Assembly (NCBI GenBank): GCA_965149945.1
Contig: CBCTTQ010000005.1
Span: 11,888 to 75,887 of the forward strand
Reading direction: 5' to 3'
DNA length: 64,000 nucleotides
Source of the DNA: JAHZFN01 sp965149945
GTDB lineage: Bacteria; Bacillota; Dehalobacteriia; UBA4068; UBA4997
A model generated the notes under the pieces. That model was not told the DNA's origin. It did not search any database and worked only from the letters and a program-made list of their open reading frames with translations. The position numbers and the translations under genes are program-made. Of the stretch, positions 17,851-26,140 are shown piece by piece; position 1 is the first letter of the stretch, and every line of letters begins with the position of its first letter.

Positions 17851-18387
17851 CTATTCATGCAGCAGATAGCTGAGTCTGGTCAGCTGACCGGAAAGACTGC
17901 CATCATACACAGTACCTCCGACCCGGGCGGAAATCCCGCCGATCAGAGACTCGTCGACCTTCACAATAATGGCTACCGGCTGCCCCAGTCTTTTTTCAAA
18001 GGCTTCTTTCAGACCGGTCTGGTGTTCCTCATCCAAAGGAATAGCAGAAGAAACATAAACGGGCACAATGCCTTCGTCTTCATACCAAAAGTCGTCATAG
18101 ACCGTTTTAATCTCTTCCAAATCCCGCTCTCTGCCTTTATCCATGCAGACACAGAGAAAATTCACCAATTCCTGAGAGATACGACCGCCGTAGATTTCTT
18201 CAACCAATTGTTTTTTCTTTTCGGCAGTGATCAAACTGCCCAGGATCAGTTTTTTAAAATCATTGTTTTCCTGAATGGAATGAATCACCAGAGAGAGTTC
18301 GTCAAAAATGACTTGTTCTTTATGGCAGTCCTTTGCCACCTGATACAAAGCAACACCATAACGGCGGGCCAAAGCTCTATCTTTCAT
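17851..18387 (-). CDS. atpH: F1 ATP synthase delta subunit
   Basis: 178 residues, joining the peripheral stalk to the top of F1. It has the N-terminal helical domain (ALARRYGVALYQVAKD) and the C-terminal family signature DESLIGGISARVGGTVYDGSL. I start at the ATG at 18387, which overlaps the last 11 bases of atpF; the frame is open for 14 codons further into atpF, but GAGGTG sits correctly for 18387. Overlap suggests translational coupling. Confidence 0.93.
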   Translation of the reverse strand: MKDRALARRYGVALYQVAKDCHKEQVIFDELSLVIHSIQENNDFKKLILGSLITAEKKKQLVEEIYGGRISQELVNFLCVCMDKGRERDLEEIKTVYDDFWYEDEGIVPVYVSSAIPLDEEHQTGLKEAFEKRLGQPVAIIVKVDESLIGGISARVGGTVYDGSLSGQLTRLSYLLHE

Positions 18388-18868
18388 TCTTCTCGCCCAC
18401 CTCTGCAATATATTTATCCACCAAAGCAAGCTGTTGCTCGCGGGATATGTTTTCTTTCAACAGTTTTTCGGTCACTGTCACCACCATATCCGCCACTTGA
18501 TTGCGCAGTTCGGTGACAGCTTCTTGTTTTTTGCCTTCTATTTCCAATTCGGCGCGGGTGGTCAGCTCTTCGGCTGTGGCACGCGCCTGTTGAATAATAT
18601 CTTGTTTCACCGCCTCGCCGGCCTTTTTGGATTCATCCACAATCCGCTTGGCTTCGCGGCGGGCGTTGTCGATCTCGGTTTGGAGCATGGCATGGGTTTC
18701 TTCCGCTTCTTTTCTGGCGGCTTCCGCTTTGTCTAAACTATCGGCAATCCCCTGCTGCCTTTCTTTCATTACTCGGACAACCATCTTCCAACAACATTTA
18801 TACAAGACAAACATCAAAATCAAAAAGTTGATTATGGAAAATATGACATCACTCACACCGATATTCAT
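18377..18868 (-). CDS. atpF: Fo ATP synthase b subunit
   Basis: 163-residue peripheral stalk subunit. One N-terminal membrane anchor (about residues 7-26, IFSIINFLILMFVLYKCCWK) is followed by a long charged coiled coil rich in Ala, Glu, Lys and Arg. Two adjacent Cys lie at the membrane edge. Encoded between atpE and atpH. Confidence 0.94.
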   Translation of the reverse strand: MNIGVSDVIFSIINFLILMFVLYKCCWKMVVRVMKERQQGIADSLDKAEAARKEAEETHAMLQTEIDNARREAKRIVDESKKAGEAVKQDIIQQARATAEELTTRAELEIEGKKQEAVTELRNQVADMVVTVTEKLLKENISREQQLALVDKYIAEVGEKNER

Positions 18869-18955
18869 GATATTTGCCTCCCTTCGATAGCAGTCTGCGT
18901 CTGAAGCAATCTTCAGACACAGACCATATCGTCTTTTTTGCTGTAAAAATGAGAA

Positions 18956-19186
18956 TTACCCGACTTTTACAACCAATACAATGGCAATCAGCAAAGCGTA
19001 AATCGCCAAGGACTCAATCAAAGCGAAGATCAAAATCATCGTGGTACGGATGGTACCCGCCTGTTCCGGCTGGCGTGCCATCGCTTCTACCGTTTTCGCG
19101 CCGGTCAAACCCTGACCGATGCCGGGACCGAGTGTTCCCAATCCAATTGCGAGTGCTGCAGCAAGTGCGATAAGACCATTTTCCAT
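18956..19186 (-). CDS. atpE: Fo ATP synthase c subunit, with partial Na+-binding signature
   Basis: 76-residue hairpin of two membrane helices forming the rotor ring. The carboxylate is E58 in ALIESLAIY, and helix 1 carries GPGIGQG with Q25. Gln in helix 1 plus Glu-Ser and a Tyr four residues on are part of the ion site of Na+-coupled rings (Ilyobacter type). However, the Thr after Ser is replaced by Leu, so coupling ion is undecided. The loop motif ARQPE is intact. The start is the ATG at 19186, nine bases after GGAGG; a GTG two codons upstream is too close to the SD. Confidence 0.93.
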   Translation of the reverse strand: MENGLIALAAALAIGLGTLGPGIGQGLTGAKTVEAMARQPEQAGTIRTTMILIFALIESLAIYALLIAIVLVVKVG

Positions 19187-19302
19187 TTGCACTTACCTCC
19201 TTTCAATAAATAAAAAATTTCATTGAATGATAAATATTGAATAATAAAAATTGAAAACTGTTTTCTTGTTGATTCGACAAGGGATTTACACCAATCCCCG
19301 CC

Positions 19303-20001
19303 CTATTCTCCGCCGCTGGCTTCCTGAATATAGACGCTGGTCAACATGGCAAATACCAACGCCTGCAAAAAGCCGAGCAATAACTCCAGCGCCTGCATAA
19401 TGACAGGCAGCAACAAGGGAACCATAGCGAAAATTTGGCTGATGACCGTCTCTCCTCCCATGACATTGCCGTATAGACGAAGGGAGAGAGAAAGGGGTTT
19501 GCAAAGTTCATCCAACAAAAACATGGGCAACATGAGCACAAAGGGGGAAATGAAATGCCGCAGATAACCGGCACCCTTATACCGAAAACCGGAATAATGG
19601 GTCAAAACAAAGGTCATCAACGCCAGCCCCACTGTGAAACCCAGCGTGCTGGTGGGCGACGCGTAACCGGGCAGTTCACCGGCCATTGGCAAAAGTCCCA
19701 CATAATTGGAAACCAGAATAAACACAAAGACGGTGCCGATATAAGGAAAATACTTATCGATTTTATCCTTGCCCAACACATCTCCGTAAAAATTATACAA
19801 ACCGCCTACACACCATTCCACCACATTTTGGAATTTTCCCGGTGTGCCGACAGAAGTACATTTTTTCCTGATCACCAAAGCCAGAATACACAAAACCACT
19901 GTGATCGCGAAGGCGGTCACCATGTAACTGGTAATTTGTAAATTACCTAATCCGAATAAATTAATCCCTGTATCATACAGGACCTTCGCGCTGTTTTCCA
20001 T
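19303..20001 (-). CDS. atpB: Fo ATP synthase a subunit
   Basis: 232-residue membrane subunit forming the ion half-channels against the c ring. The essential arginine is R175 in PLSLSLRLYGNVMGGE. Five to six hydrophobic helices are visible, with the last being LELLLGFLQALVFAMLTSVYI and an EASGGE end. The ATG at 20001 follows AAGGGGAG. Located between atpI and atpE. Confidence 0.95.
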   Translation of the reverse strand: MENSAKVLYDTGINLFGLGNLQITSYMVTAFAITVVLCILALVIRKKCTSVGTPGKFQNVVEWCVGGLYNFYGDVLGKDKIDKYFPYIGTVFVFILVSNYVGLLPMAGELPGYASPTSTLGFTVGLALMTFVLTHYSGFRYKGAGYLRHFISPFVLMLPMFLLDELCKPLSLSLRLYGNVMGGETVISQIFAMVPLLLPVIMQALELLLGFLQALVFAMLTSVYIQEASGGE

Positions 20002-20061
20002 AAACTCCCCTTCTTTCTGCAAATCCGAAAACCCCAGCCTTTTTCAGCCGGTACCTTTTTA

Positions 20062-20592
20062 TCAGGATTGTTTCGGCGTTGTATCCTTTTTTTGTGCTGA
20101 TCGAGCCGGGGAAGCATTGTCGGCATCCTCTTCCCAAGTATCCCAATCATTCCAGTCTTCCCAAGCCTGCCAATCGCCTTCTCCCTGTTCCGGGGCGGTC
20201 GCTTCTTTCGTCGGTTTCTCAGAAGGGGCGGAAGCCGCGGACGTCCCGTCATCAACAACAACCTCCTTTTTTACCGTCGCGAGAGGCTGATTGCTGACTT
20301 TATCATGGCGAATATGCCAAATTTGGCTGGGAACCGTTAATCCAACCGCCGCCGCGATAATCATCGATAAAAAATGCAGCGGCAACAGCTTGCAAATAAA
20401 AATTACCAAAACCAATGAAACCAGAGAAACCAACCAACGGAAAATATACGCCCGCATCACTTTGGTAGCGGCTTTCCGCGGCTCTTTCACCGGATCCACA
20501 CTGTCGACGGCATTCATCAAAATCTTATGGTTCCCGTAACAAAACAGACAACCATAGGCGAATCCCGCCAACGCAGAGAGTACATAAATCAT
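20062..20592 (-). CDS. AtpI-like membrane protein with a Trp-every-third-residue acidic tail
   Basis: 176 residues. The first 100 contain about three or four membrane segments (residues 3-20, 50-68, 72-90) and sit at the atpI position between wecB and atpB, where AtpI-family proteins help c-ring assembly or ion supply. The remaining 75 residues are unusual. A low-complexity Ser/Pro/Glu stretch leads into DWQAWEDWNDWDTWEED, five tryptophans spaced exactly three residues apart in an Asp/Glu background. I know no such tail in AtpI. The assignment rests mostly on position and topology. Confidence 0.6.
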   Translation of the reverse strand: MIYVLSALAGFAYGCLFCYGNHKILMNAVDSVDPVKEPRKAATKVMRAYIFRWLVSLVSLVLVIFICKLLPLHFLSMIIAAAVGLTVPSQIWHIRHDKVSNQPLATVKKEVVVDDGTSAASAPSEKPTKEATAPEQGEGDWQAWEDWNDWDTWEEDADNASPARSAQKKDTTPKQS

Positions 20593-20637
20593 AGGATTTC
20601 CTCATGTCACGCCGCCCGTAAAGAGCGGCAGTTATTA

Positions 20638-21789
20638 TCATTTGTCATAGGGACGACTTTCCTGTTCTGCCAAAAAAGTCTTCAACCCCTCCACAATCCG
20701 TTGGGACGCTTTGCCGTCACCGTAAGGATTAGCGGCATGAGCCATGGCGTCATAGACTTCTTTGCTGTCCAACAGACTTTTGATTCCTTGATACACTCGC
20801 TCCTCATGATTACCGATGAGCATAGCAGTCCCGGCGGCAATGGCTTCCGGACGCTCCGTCACTTCCCGCAGAACCAACACCGGTTTACCAAGGGCGGGAG
20901 CTTCTTCCTGCATACCGCCGCTGTCGGTGAGCACCAGATAGCTTTTGCTCATCAGTTTAGCAAAAGGCTGATAGTCCAACGGCTCACAAAAATGAATGTT
21001 AGACTTGCCGTCCAAATGGCGATGGGCGATTTCCCGCACCAGCGGATTTTTATGTACCGGATACACAATCTCTACGGTTTTTTGATATTCATCGGCAATG
21101 GCGGCTACCGCGCTGAAAATTTCTTCCATGGGCTGCCCCCAGTTTTCCCGCCGATGACAGGTTAGCAAAATAACGTTCTTTTGCCAATCCACCCGTTCCA
21201 ACCCGTACGCGCCAAGATCGCAAGGTTTTTCCACTGTTTGCAGCAAGGCGTCGATAACCGTATTGCCCGTCACCAAAACGCGATCTTTTTTCACGCCGTC
21301 ATGGAGCAAGTTCTTACGTGCCGTTTCGGTAGGAGCAAAATGATAATCCGCCAAAACACCTGTTAAACATCGGTTCATTTCTTCCGGAAAAGGTGCATAT
21401 TTATTCCCTGTCCGCAGCCCCGCCTCCACATGGCCCACCGCAGTCTGCTCATAAAACGCCGCCAACGCTCCGGCAAAAGTGGTGGTGGTGTCACCGTGAA
21501 CCAAAACCACATCCGGCTTTTCTTGGTGGATCACATCCATCAATCCCCGCAAAGCGGCAGAAGTAATGTCCGCCAAAGTCTGTCCGTGTTTCATCATATT
21601 TAAATCGTAATCCGCCCGAATAGAAAAACAATCCATCACTTGATCCAGCATTTCCCGATGTTGGGCGGTCACAGCCACTTTTGTTTCCAGTTCTTCATCA
21701 GCCAACAGCGCCTTGACCAGAGGAGCCATTTTGATAGCCTCCGGACGGGTGCCGAACACTGCTAATACTTTTTTTCGTGTTGCTGCCAT
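20638..21789 (-). CDS. wecB: UDP-N-acetylglucosamine 2-epimerase (non-hydrolysing)
   Basis: 383-residue GT-B-like enzyme interconverting UDP-GlcNAc and UDP-ManNAc. Motifs are VFGTRPEAIKMAPLV, VHGDTTTTFAGAL, VGHVEAGLRTG and the C-terminal LTDSGGMQEEAPALGKPVLVLRE. UDP-ManNAc feeds teichoic acid or secondary wall polymers. SLH proteins bind pyruvylated ManNAc-containing polymers, so this may supply the anchor for the SLH protein at 51.6 kb (inference). The start is the ATG at 21789 after GGAGG. It leads the operon into atpI with a 45-base gap, an arrangement seen in several clostridial lineages. Confidence 0.93.
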   Translation of the reverse strand: MAATRKKVLAVFGTRPEAIKMAPLVKALLADEELETKVAVTAQHREMLDQVMDCFSIRADYDLNMMKHGQTLADITSAALRGLMDVIHQEKPDVVLVHGDTTTTFAGALAAFYEQTAVGHVEAGLRTGNKYAPFPEEMNRCLTGVLADYHFAPTETARKNLLHDGVKKDRVLVTGNTVIDALLQTVEKPCDLGAYGLERVDWQKNVILLTCHRRENWGQPMEEIFSAVAAIADEYQKTVEIVYPVHKNPLVREIAHRHLDGKSNIHFCEPLDYQPFAKLMSKSYLVLTDSGGMQEEAPALGKPVLVLREVTERPEAIAAGTAMLIGNHEERVYQGIKSLLDSKEVYDAMAHAANPYGDGKASQRIVEGLKTFLAEQESRPYDK

Positions 21790-21898
21790 GAAGCCTCCTT
21801 CGTTTGTTTTCTGCAATTTTACCGATTATTTTCAAAAAAAACGGCAAAAAAACAAACAATTTGTTTTTTCAAATATTCTGCCAATATACTGTATGATT

Positions 21899-21907
21899 AT
21901 TATAGCA
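21899..21907 (-). promoter_or_regulatory. Extended -10 promoter for the wecB-atp operon
   Basis: On the minus strand TGC directly precedes TATAAT (21899-21904), an extended -10; the -35 is poor. Between it and wecB the leader holds a ten-base-pair AT-rich hairpin (AAAAAACAAA / TTTGTTTTTT). The rest of the 312-bp gap to the next gene holds only the terminator at 22024. Confidence 0.65.
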
Positions 21908-22023
21908 TATTTATTCGGCAAAAGGAACTCATTCTGCTAAATTTTCAGAAAATTTTCTCACTTTGTTTTCCGCGGCTTTGAGCGTCTTTTTACGAAGCAT
22001 TTTCTTTCTATTCTTCTCCGGAG

Positions 22024-22070
22024 AAATAAAAAAAGGGGGACTCTCCCGTCGGGAGAAACGTCCACCCTTT
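22024..22070 (-). terminator. Intrinsic terminator after the pncC/lipoprotein pair
   Basis: A long hairpin: AAAGGG/CCCTTT outer stem, GGAC/GTCC and CTCCC/GGGAG inner stems, followed on the minus strand by UUUUUUUAUUU. Confidence 0.85.
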
Positions 22071-22101
22071 GTCATCTTCCGCCTTCGGTACAAAAAACCT
22101 C

Positions 22102-22728
22102 TTATTCGTTTTCTTCCTCCGTTTCTTCCTGTTGTTCATTGATCATCTGATAAACTTCATCTTCGCTCAAAGCACAGGTAAAACTATTTGCGATTTGAGT
22201 AAACACACGGCGATATTGTTCATAAGTTCCCACATCGGTAATCGCCGTCAAATAATACCGCACATCATGGAAATACTGAATAATCGCGGTATCGCAAACA
22301 GTATGGACAGCAATTCCCTCTTCATTTTCCGCTGTTCCTGTCGTGACAGCTTTTACCGCCGCGTCAAATTTCGTCAACTCCAGCGATTCATAAACCTCAG
22401 CGTTTTCCAGTGTCGCTGAACCGACCGACGCCGCCAAAGACGCCAACTCTTCTTCGGAAAAATAACTCATGCCGCCCAATTCCCACTGAAAAGAAAAGGA
22501 AATCGTACCTGCCTCATTGGCAAATACCGCGCTGTCTTCTTCTTCGCTGATCAACTGCCAATCAGCGGGGATGGTGACGGTACCGCCATGGTGCGGGTGC
22601 TGATATTCCACTGTCTCTAAATCCGACAATTCCAACGAAGCGTCCTGACTGGCGCAACCTACCAACAACACCAGCGAAAGTCCCAAAAGAACGCTGAAAA
22701 AAAATAGTTTCTTTCCCATATTCTTCAA
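22102..22728 (-). CDS. Putative lipoprotein, unknown function
   Basis: 208 residues with a lipobox LLVGC (Cys25) after a hydrophobic signal. The extracellular part begins with a strand pattern (GGTVTIPADWQLISEEED...GTISFSFQW) like that in PsbP/Mog1-fold proteins, and ends in a Glu-rich tail (QQEETEEENE). No firm family. The frame begins at a TTG overlapping the pncC stop (TTGA) and ten bases after AGGTG; an ATG three codons later is the alternative start. The overlap points to co-expression with pncC. Confidence 0.72.
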   Translation of the reverse strand: MKNMGKKLFFFSVLLGLSLVLLVGCASQDASLELSDLETVEYQHPHHGGTVTIPADWQLISEEEDSAVFANEAGTISFSFQWELGGMSYFSEEELASLAASVGSATLENAEVYESLELTKFDAAVKAVTTGTAENEEGIAVHTVCDTAIIQYFHDVRYYLTAITDVGTYEQYRRVFTQIANSFTCALSEDEVYQMINEQQEETEEENE

Positions 22729-23252
22729 GATTTTGATTCACCTGCTTTCCTCTTTGGGATTTCCGCTAAAGGAGTTTCCCGCAAAAATGCTAACGCCATC
22801 TCCAGCGCGGCTGTCACCGTCTGCCGGCGCACCGCCGCCCGATCTCCGGAAAAGCGAAATTCTCGCGCTGCCAAGCGATCTCCGCCGACCGCCGCCACAT
22901 AAACCAATCCTACCGGTTTGGTTGCCGTACCGCCGCCGGGACCCGCCAATCCGGTCACCGCCAGCGCTAAATTCGCATCGGCAAGCCGCAAAACACCCTG
23001 AGCCATTTCTATCGCCGTCTCTTTCGAATAGACCGTGTGACGAGTCAGTGTCTCCGCTTTAACACCCAGCATTTTTTCTTTGATGCATTCTGAATAAGAA
23101 ACCATGCCCAACTCAAACACTTGAGAGGCGCCGGAAACTTCCGTCAGGGTCGCCGCCAACAGACCGCCGGTGCAGGATTCTGCTAAAGCAATATGCCATT
23201 TTCGCTCGTTTAATGCCTCAATCAGCTCTCGCGCGGCATTTTTTTCCGTCAT
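22725..23252 (-). CDS. pncC: CinA C-terminal domain: nicotinamide-nucleotide amidohydrolase
   Basis: 175 residues, only the C-terminal (CinA/PncC) domain: ALAESCTGGLLAATLTEVSG at 19-38, then LAVTGLAGPGGGTATKPVGLV near 97-118. PncC deamidates NMN to NaMN in pyridine nucleotide recycling. The N-terminal MoCF-like domain of full CinA, common in Bacillota at this locus, is missing. It is nine bases downstream of pgsA. The usual neighbours pgsA-cinA-recA are partly kept; recA is not here. Confidence 0.88.
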   Translation of the reverse strand: MTEKNAARELIEALNERKWHIALAESCTGGLLAATLTEVSGASQVFELGMVSYSECIKEKMLGVKAETLTRHTVYSKETAIEMAQGVLRLADANLALAVTGLAGPGGGTATKPVGLVYVAAVGGDRLAAREFRFSGDRAAVRRQTVTAALEMALAFLRETPLAEIPKRKAGESKS

Positions 23253-23261
23253 ATTTTCACC

Positions 23262-23831
23262 TCAGCAATCTCGAAAAACTTCCTTGCATTTGATAATATA
23301 ATCCACCCCCGACCATACCGTGAGAATCAACGCCGCATAAAGCAAAATCTGCCCGATCACAAAAAAGACCAGCGTGGGAACGAAGGGCGCCGTATATAAA
23401 AACAAAAAACATACTGCCAGCATCTGCGTAGCGGTCTTGAATTTTCCCAGCGGCGAAGCCGCCAGCACAATTCCCTTTTCCACCGCAATGGTACGCAGAC
23501 CGGTGATCGCAAACTCGCGCGCTAAAATCACAATAACCACCCAGGCATACACACGACCCATAGCCACCAGCGCGATAAGCGCGGAAGTAACCAACATCTT
23601 ATCCACCAGCGGATCCATAAATTTTCCGAAATCCGTTACCAAATTTCGGCTACGCGCCAAATGTCCGTCCAGCGCGTCTGTCAACGCCGCCACAATAAAT
23701 ACCAGCAGCGCCACAAAATCTCCGACCCAATTCTGCCAAAGAGAAATAATCAGTACAAAAACCGGAATCAACAAAAAGCGCACCAAAGTAATCTTATTGG
23801 GCAAATTCATTTTGTTCCAATAACTCAGCAT
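23262..23831 (-). CDS. pgsA: CDP-diacylglycerol-glycerol-3-phosphate 3-phosphatidyltransferase
   Basis: 189-residue membrane enzyme making phosphatidylglycerol-phosphate. The CDP-alcohol phosphotransferase motif is complete: DALDGHLARSRN, then GKFMDPLVDKML. About five membrane helices. The start ATG at 23831 follows GGAGGAGG; the frame extends nine codons upstream. Neighbours rimO upstream and pncC downstream match the common Bacillota order. Confidence 0.92.
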   Translation of the reverse strand: MLSYWNKMNLPNKITLVRFLLIPVFVLIISLWQNWVGDFVALLVFIVAALTDALDGHLARSRNLVTDFGKFMDPLVDKMLVTSALIALVAMGRVYAWVVIVILAREFAITGLRTIAVEKGIVLAASPLGKFKTATQMLAVCFLFLYTAPFVPTLVFFVIGQILLYAALILTVWSGVDYIIKCKEVFRDC

Positions 23832-23878
23832 GTTTTCCTCCTCCCCGACCGCTTTCACGATAATACGGCCGTTATTTT

Positions 23879-25243
23879 TTATTCCGCCGTTTTTTCTTCC
23901 GATCGCAACCGACCGATAAGGTCATAGGTTTCCGCCGTATGAATCTCCACTTGCACAAAACGCCCGATATCCGCTGCCGTCAGACAGCCGTCAAGATTTT
24001 CTACATAAACCACTCCGTCCACATCGGGCGCGTGATAACGACTGCGCCCTTCCATATAACCGGGCAGGTATTCCGACGGACCTTCCAGCAAGATTTCCAA
24101 AGTTTTTCCCACCAATCCGGCATTCCATTCCTGAGCAGAAAGCCCCAGCGCTCCCCGCAGTCGATTATAACGACGCGCCTTTTTGCGTTCTTCCACCTGG
24201 TTCGGCATGGCCGCCGCCGGCGTATCTTCTTCCGGAGAATACATGAATACTCCCGCCCAAGGCAGATTCGCAGACGCCGCGAAATCCAACAACTCCTCAA
24301 ACTGTTCATCGGTTTCACCGGGGAATCCCACCATAAAAGTGGTACGAATGGCACAATCCGGCATAATTTCCTGAATCTGCCGCAACAAAGCCTCCGCTTC
24401 CCGACGGCCGTAACGCCGTCCCATCTTCCGCAAAACACCGCGATCAATATGCTGCAGCGGCAAATCCAAATAATGGCAGATATTTTCATGGGCAGTCATC
24501 ACTCGTAAAAGGGACTCATCAATGCGATCCGGATAAGAATATAATGCCCGAATCCAATGAAATCCCAACGGCGCCACCGCCTCCAAAAGGCGGGGCAAGC
24601 TGGGTTCTCCGTACAAATCCATACCGTAGGCGGTAGTATCCTGAGCAATCAAAATCAACTCTTCCACACCTTCCGCTCGCAGCACGCGGGCTTCCGCCAC
24701 AATATCTTCTACTCGACGACTTTTGAGCGGGCCGCGAATACCGGGAATGGCGCAAAAGGCACAATGATTATCACAGCCTTCCGCCACTTTCAGATAAGCG
24801 GTATAGGGAGCCGTCAAGCGTACTCGCCGCCGCAGACTTTCCTCCAGGCGGAAGTCACACGGTTTCGGCGTAAGAGACAGCGCGCGGTCGATTTTTTCCA
24901 CCAAACAGCCATACTCTTCTGTCCCCAGCAACAAATCGATTTCCGGCATTTCCTGCCGTAATTCTTGCCGATATCGCTGAGAAAGACAGCCGCAAACCAC
25001 CAACAAACGACAGTTTTTTTCTTTCAGATCCGCCAATTCCAAAATACGGGCAATGCTTTCTTCCTTGGCGTCATTGATGAATCCGCAAGTGTTAACAATG
25101 ATCACCTGCGCTTCCTCGGGTTCATCCGTCAGTAAAAAACCCGCGTCCGCCAACAATCCCAGCGCCATTTCACTGTCTACCAAATTCTTGACACAGCCTA
25201 AAGAATCCAAATAGACCCGCGCATTTTGTTCCGTTTTTTCCAT
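23879..25243 (-). CDS. rimO: Ribosomal protein S12 methylthiotransferase
   Basis: 454-residue radical SAM methylthiotransferase that modifies an Asp of ribosomal protein S12. The N-terminal domain has three cysteines for the auxiliary cluster (DSLGCVKNLVDSE; VNTCGFINDAKEE; VVCGCLSQRY). The radical SAM motif is CDNHCAFCAIPGIRG, and a TRAM-like C-terminal domain follows. The opening DSLGCVKN indicates RimO rather than MiaB. The ATG at 25243 follows AAGGAAG; the frame continues 20 codons into the upstream gene. Confidence 0.93.
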   Translation of the reverse strand: MEKTEQNARVYLDSLGCVKNLVDSEMALGLLADAGFLLTDEPEEAQVIIVNTCGFINDAKEESIARILELADLKEKNCRLLVVCGCLSQRYRQELRQEMPEIDLLLGTEEYGCLVEKIDRALSLTPKPCDFRLEESLRRRVRLTAPYTAYLKVAEGCDNHCAFCAIPGIRGPLKSRRVEDIVAEARVLRAEGVEELILIAQDTTAYGMDLYGEPSLPRLLEAVAPLGFHWIRALYSYPDRIDESLLRVMTAHENICHYLDLPLQHIDRGVLRKMGRRYGRREAEALLRQIQEIMPDCAIRTTFMVGFPGETDEQFEELLDFAASANLPWAGVFMYSPEEDTPAAAMPNQVEERKKARRYNRLRGALGLSAQEWNAGLVGKTLEILLEGPSEYLPGYMEGRSRYHAPDVDGVVYVENLDGCLTAADIGRFVQVEIHTAETYDLIGRLRSEEKTAE

Positions 25244-25259
25244 AGATTCGCTTCCTTTT

Positions 25260-26096
25260 TTAATAAAGTCTTTCCGAAACAATACCGTCCTGGTTATAAA
25301 CAACGGTCAGATTGTCCTGCGCCTCATCCACAACCCCCAGACGAGTATTTTTCAACACCACGCTGACAGAACGCGCTTTGTTATACTGCACGGAAATCTG
25401 ATGATCCCCCGAAAAAGTCGCCGCTTCGCCCGGTTCAATTTTGGTGGTCAAATACTCTTTGCTGTCGATAACCACATTCACCCAGCAGCCTTCTTCCGCT
25501 TCGGGATCCACTTCCAATCGCACGACTACAGGAGCGTTTTCATCATGGGTGATCTGAGAAAGATCCACGATATTATTGTTGACTGTTTCCGAAGTGGCCA
25601 ATTCCACCAAAGAGACTTTGTCATCTTCCGCCTGGGAAACATGGACGGTATTAAACAGAACAATACCCAAAATCACAATGATCAGAATCAACACCAGCCA
25701 GCTGAACTGAGCGCCGAAATTGGTGCGCCGCGCCTTGATGGGCTGTCCGTCAAAATTGATTTCCGAACGTTCGATTTTTTCGATACCGCCGTTTCGAATA
25801 AAGTTTTTTGCCCGGTGGTCTTTGACCACTTCCGCTTTTTTTCGATTTTTCCGGGCTTCCATTTCATTATAATATGTTTTATAAACAGCCACGGCTTCAT
25901 TTTCATCCTGCCCCAAAAATTTAGCGTAGGTTCTGGCGAACCCGATACCGTAAACCCTCCCGGGCAGATCATCCAAATCTCCTCGTTCCAAGGCATCAAT
26001 AAACTGCGCCCGAATTTTGGTATTTTTTTGGATATCCTCCAGCGAATAGCCCTTTTCCTCACGGATAGCCTTCAACTGGCTGCCAATTTCTTTCAA
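25260..26096 (-). CDS. RodZ/YmfM-like helix-turn-helix membrane protein
   Basis: 278 residues. A Cro-type HTH (EIGSQLKAIREEKGYSLEDI...RAQFIDALERGD...GFARTYAKFLG) covers residues 2-68. A basic linker and one membrane segment (about 140-160, LVLILIIVILGIVLFNTVHV) are followed by an extracellular DUF4115-like strand domain. RodZ family proteins couple MreB to wall synthesis or regulate locally. The start is taken as TTG at 26096, eight bases after GGGGG, giving the usual M-x-E-I-G start; the frame opens at 26111. It lies between ftsK and rimO as in many Bacillota. Confidence 0.82.
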   Translation of the reverse strand: MKEIGSQLKAIREEKGYSLEDIQKNTKIRAQFIDALERGDLDDLPGRVYGIGFARTYAKFLGQDENEAVAVYKTYYNEMEARKNRKKAEVVKDHRAKNFIRNGGIEKIERSEINFDGQPIKARRTNFGAQFSWLVLILIIVILGIVLFNTVHVSQAEDDKVSLVELATSETVNNNIVDLSQITHDENAPVVVRLEVDPEAEEGCWVNVVIDSKEYLTTKIEPGEAATFSGDHQISVQYNKARSVSVVLKNTRLGVVDEAQDNLTVVYNQDGIVSERLY

Positions 26097-26140
26097 GAAT
26101 CGCACCCCCAAGATTTTCTCTATCGGCGTTACCGCCGTTT

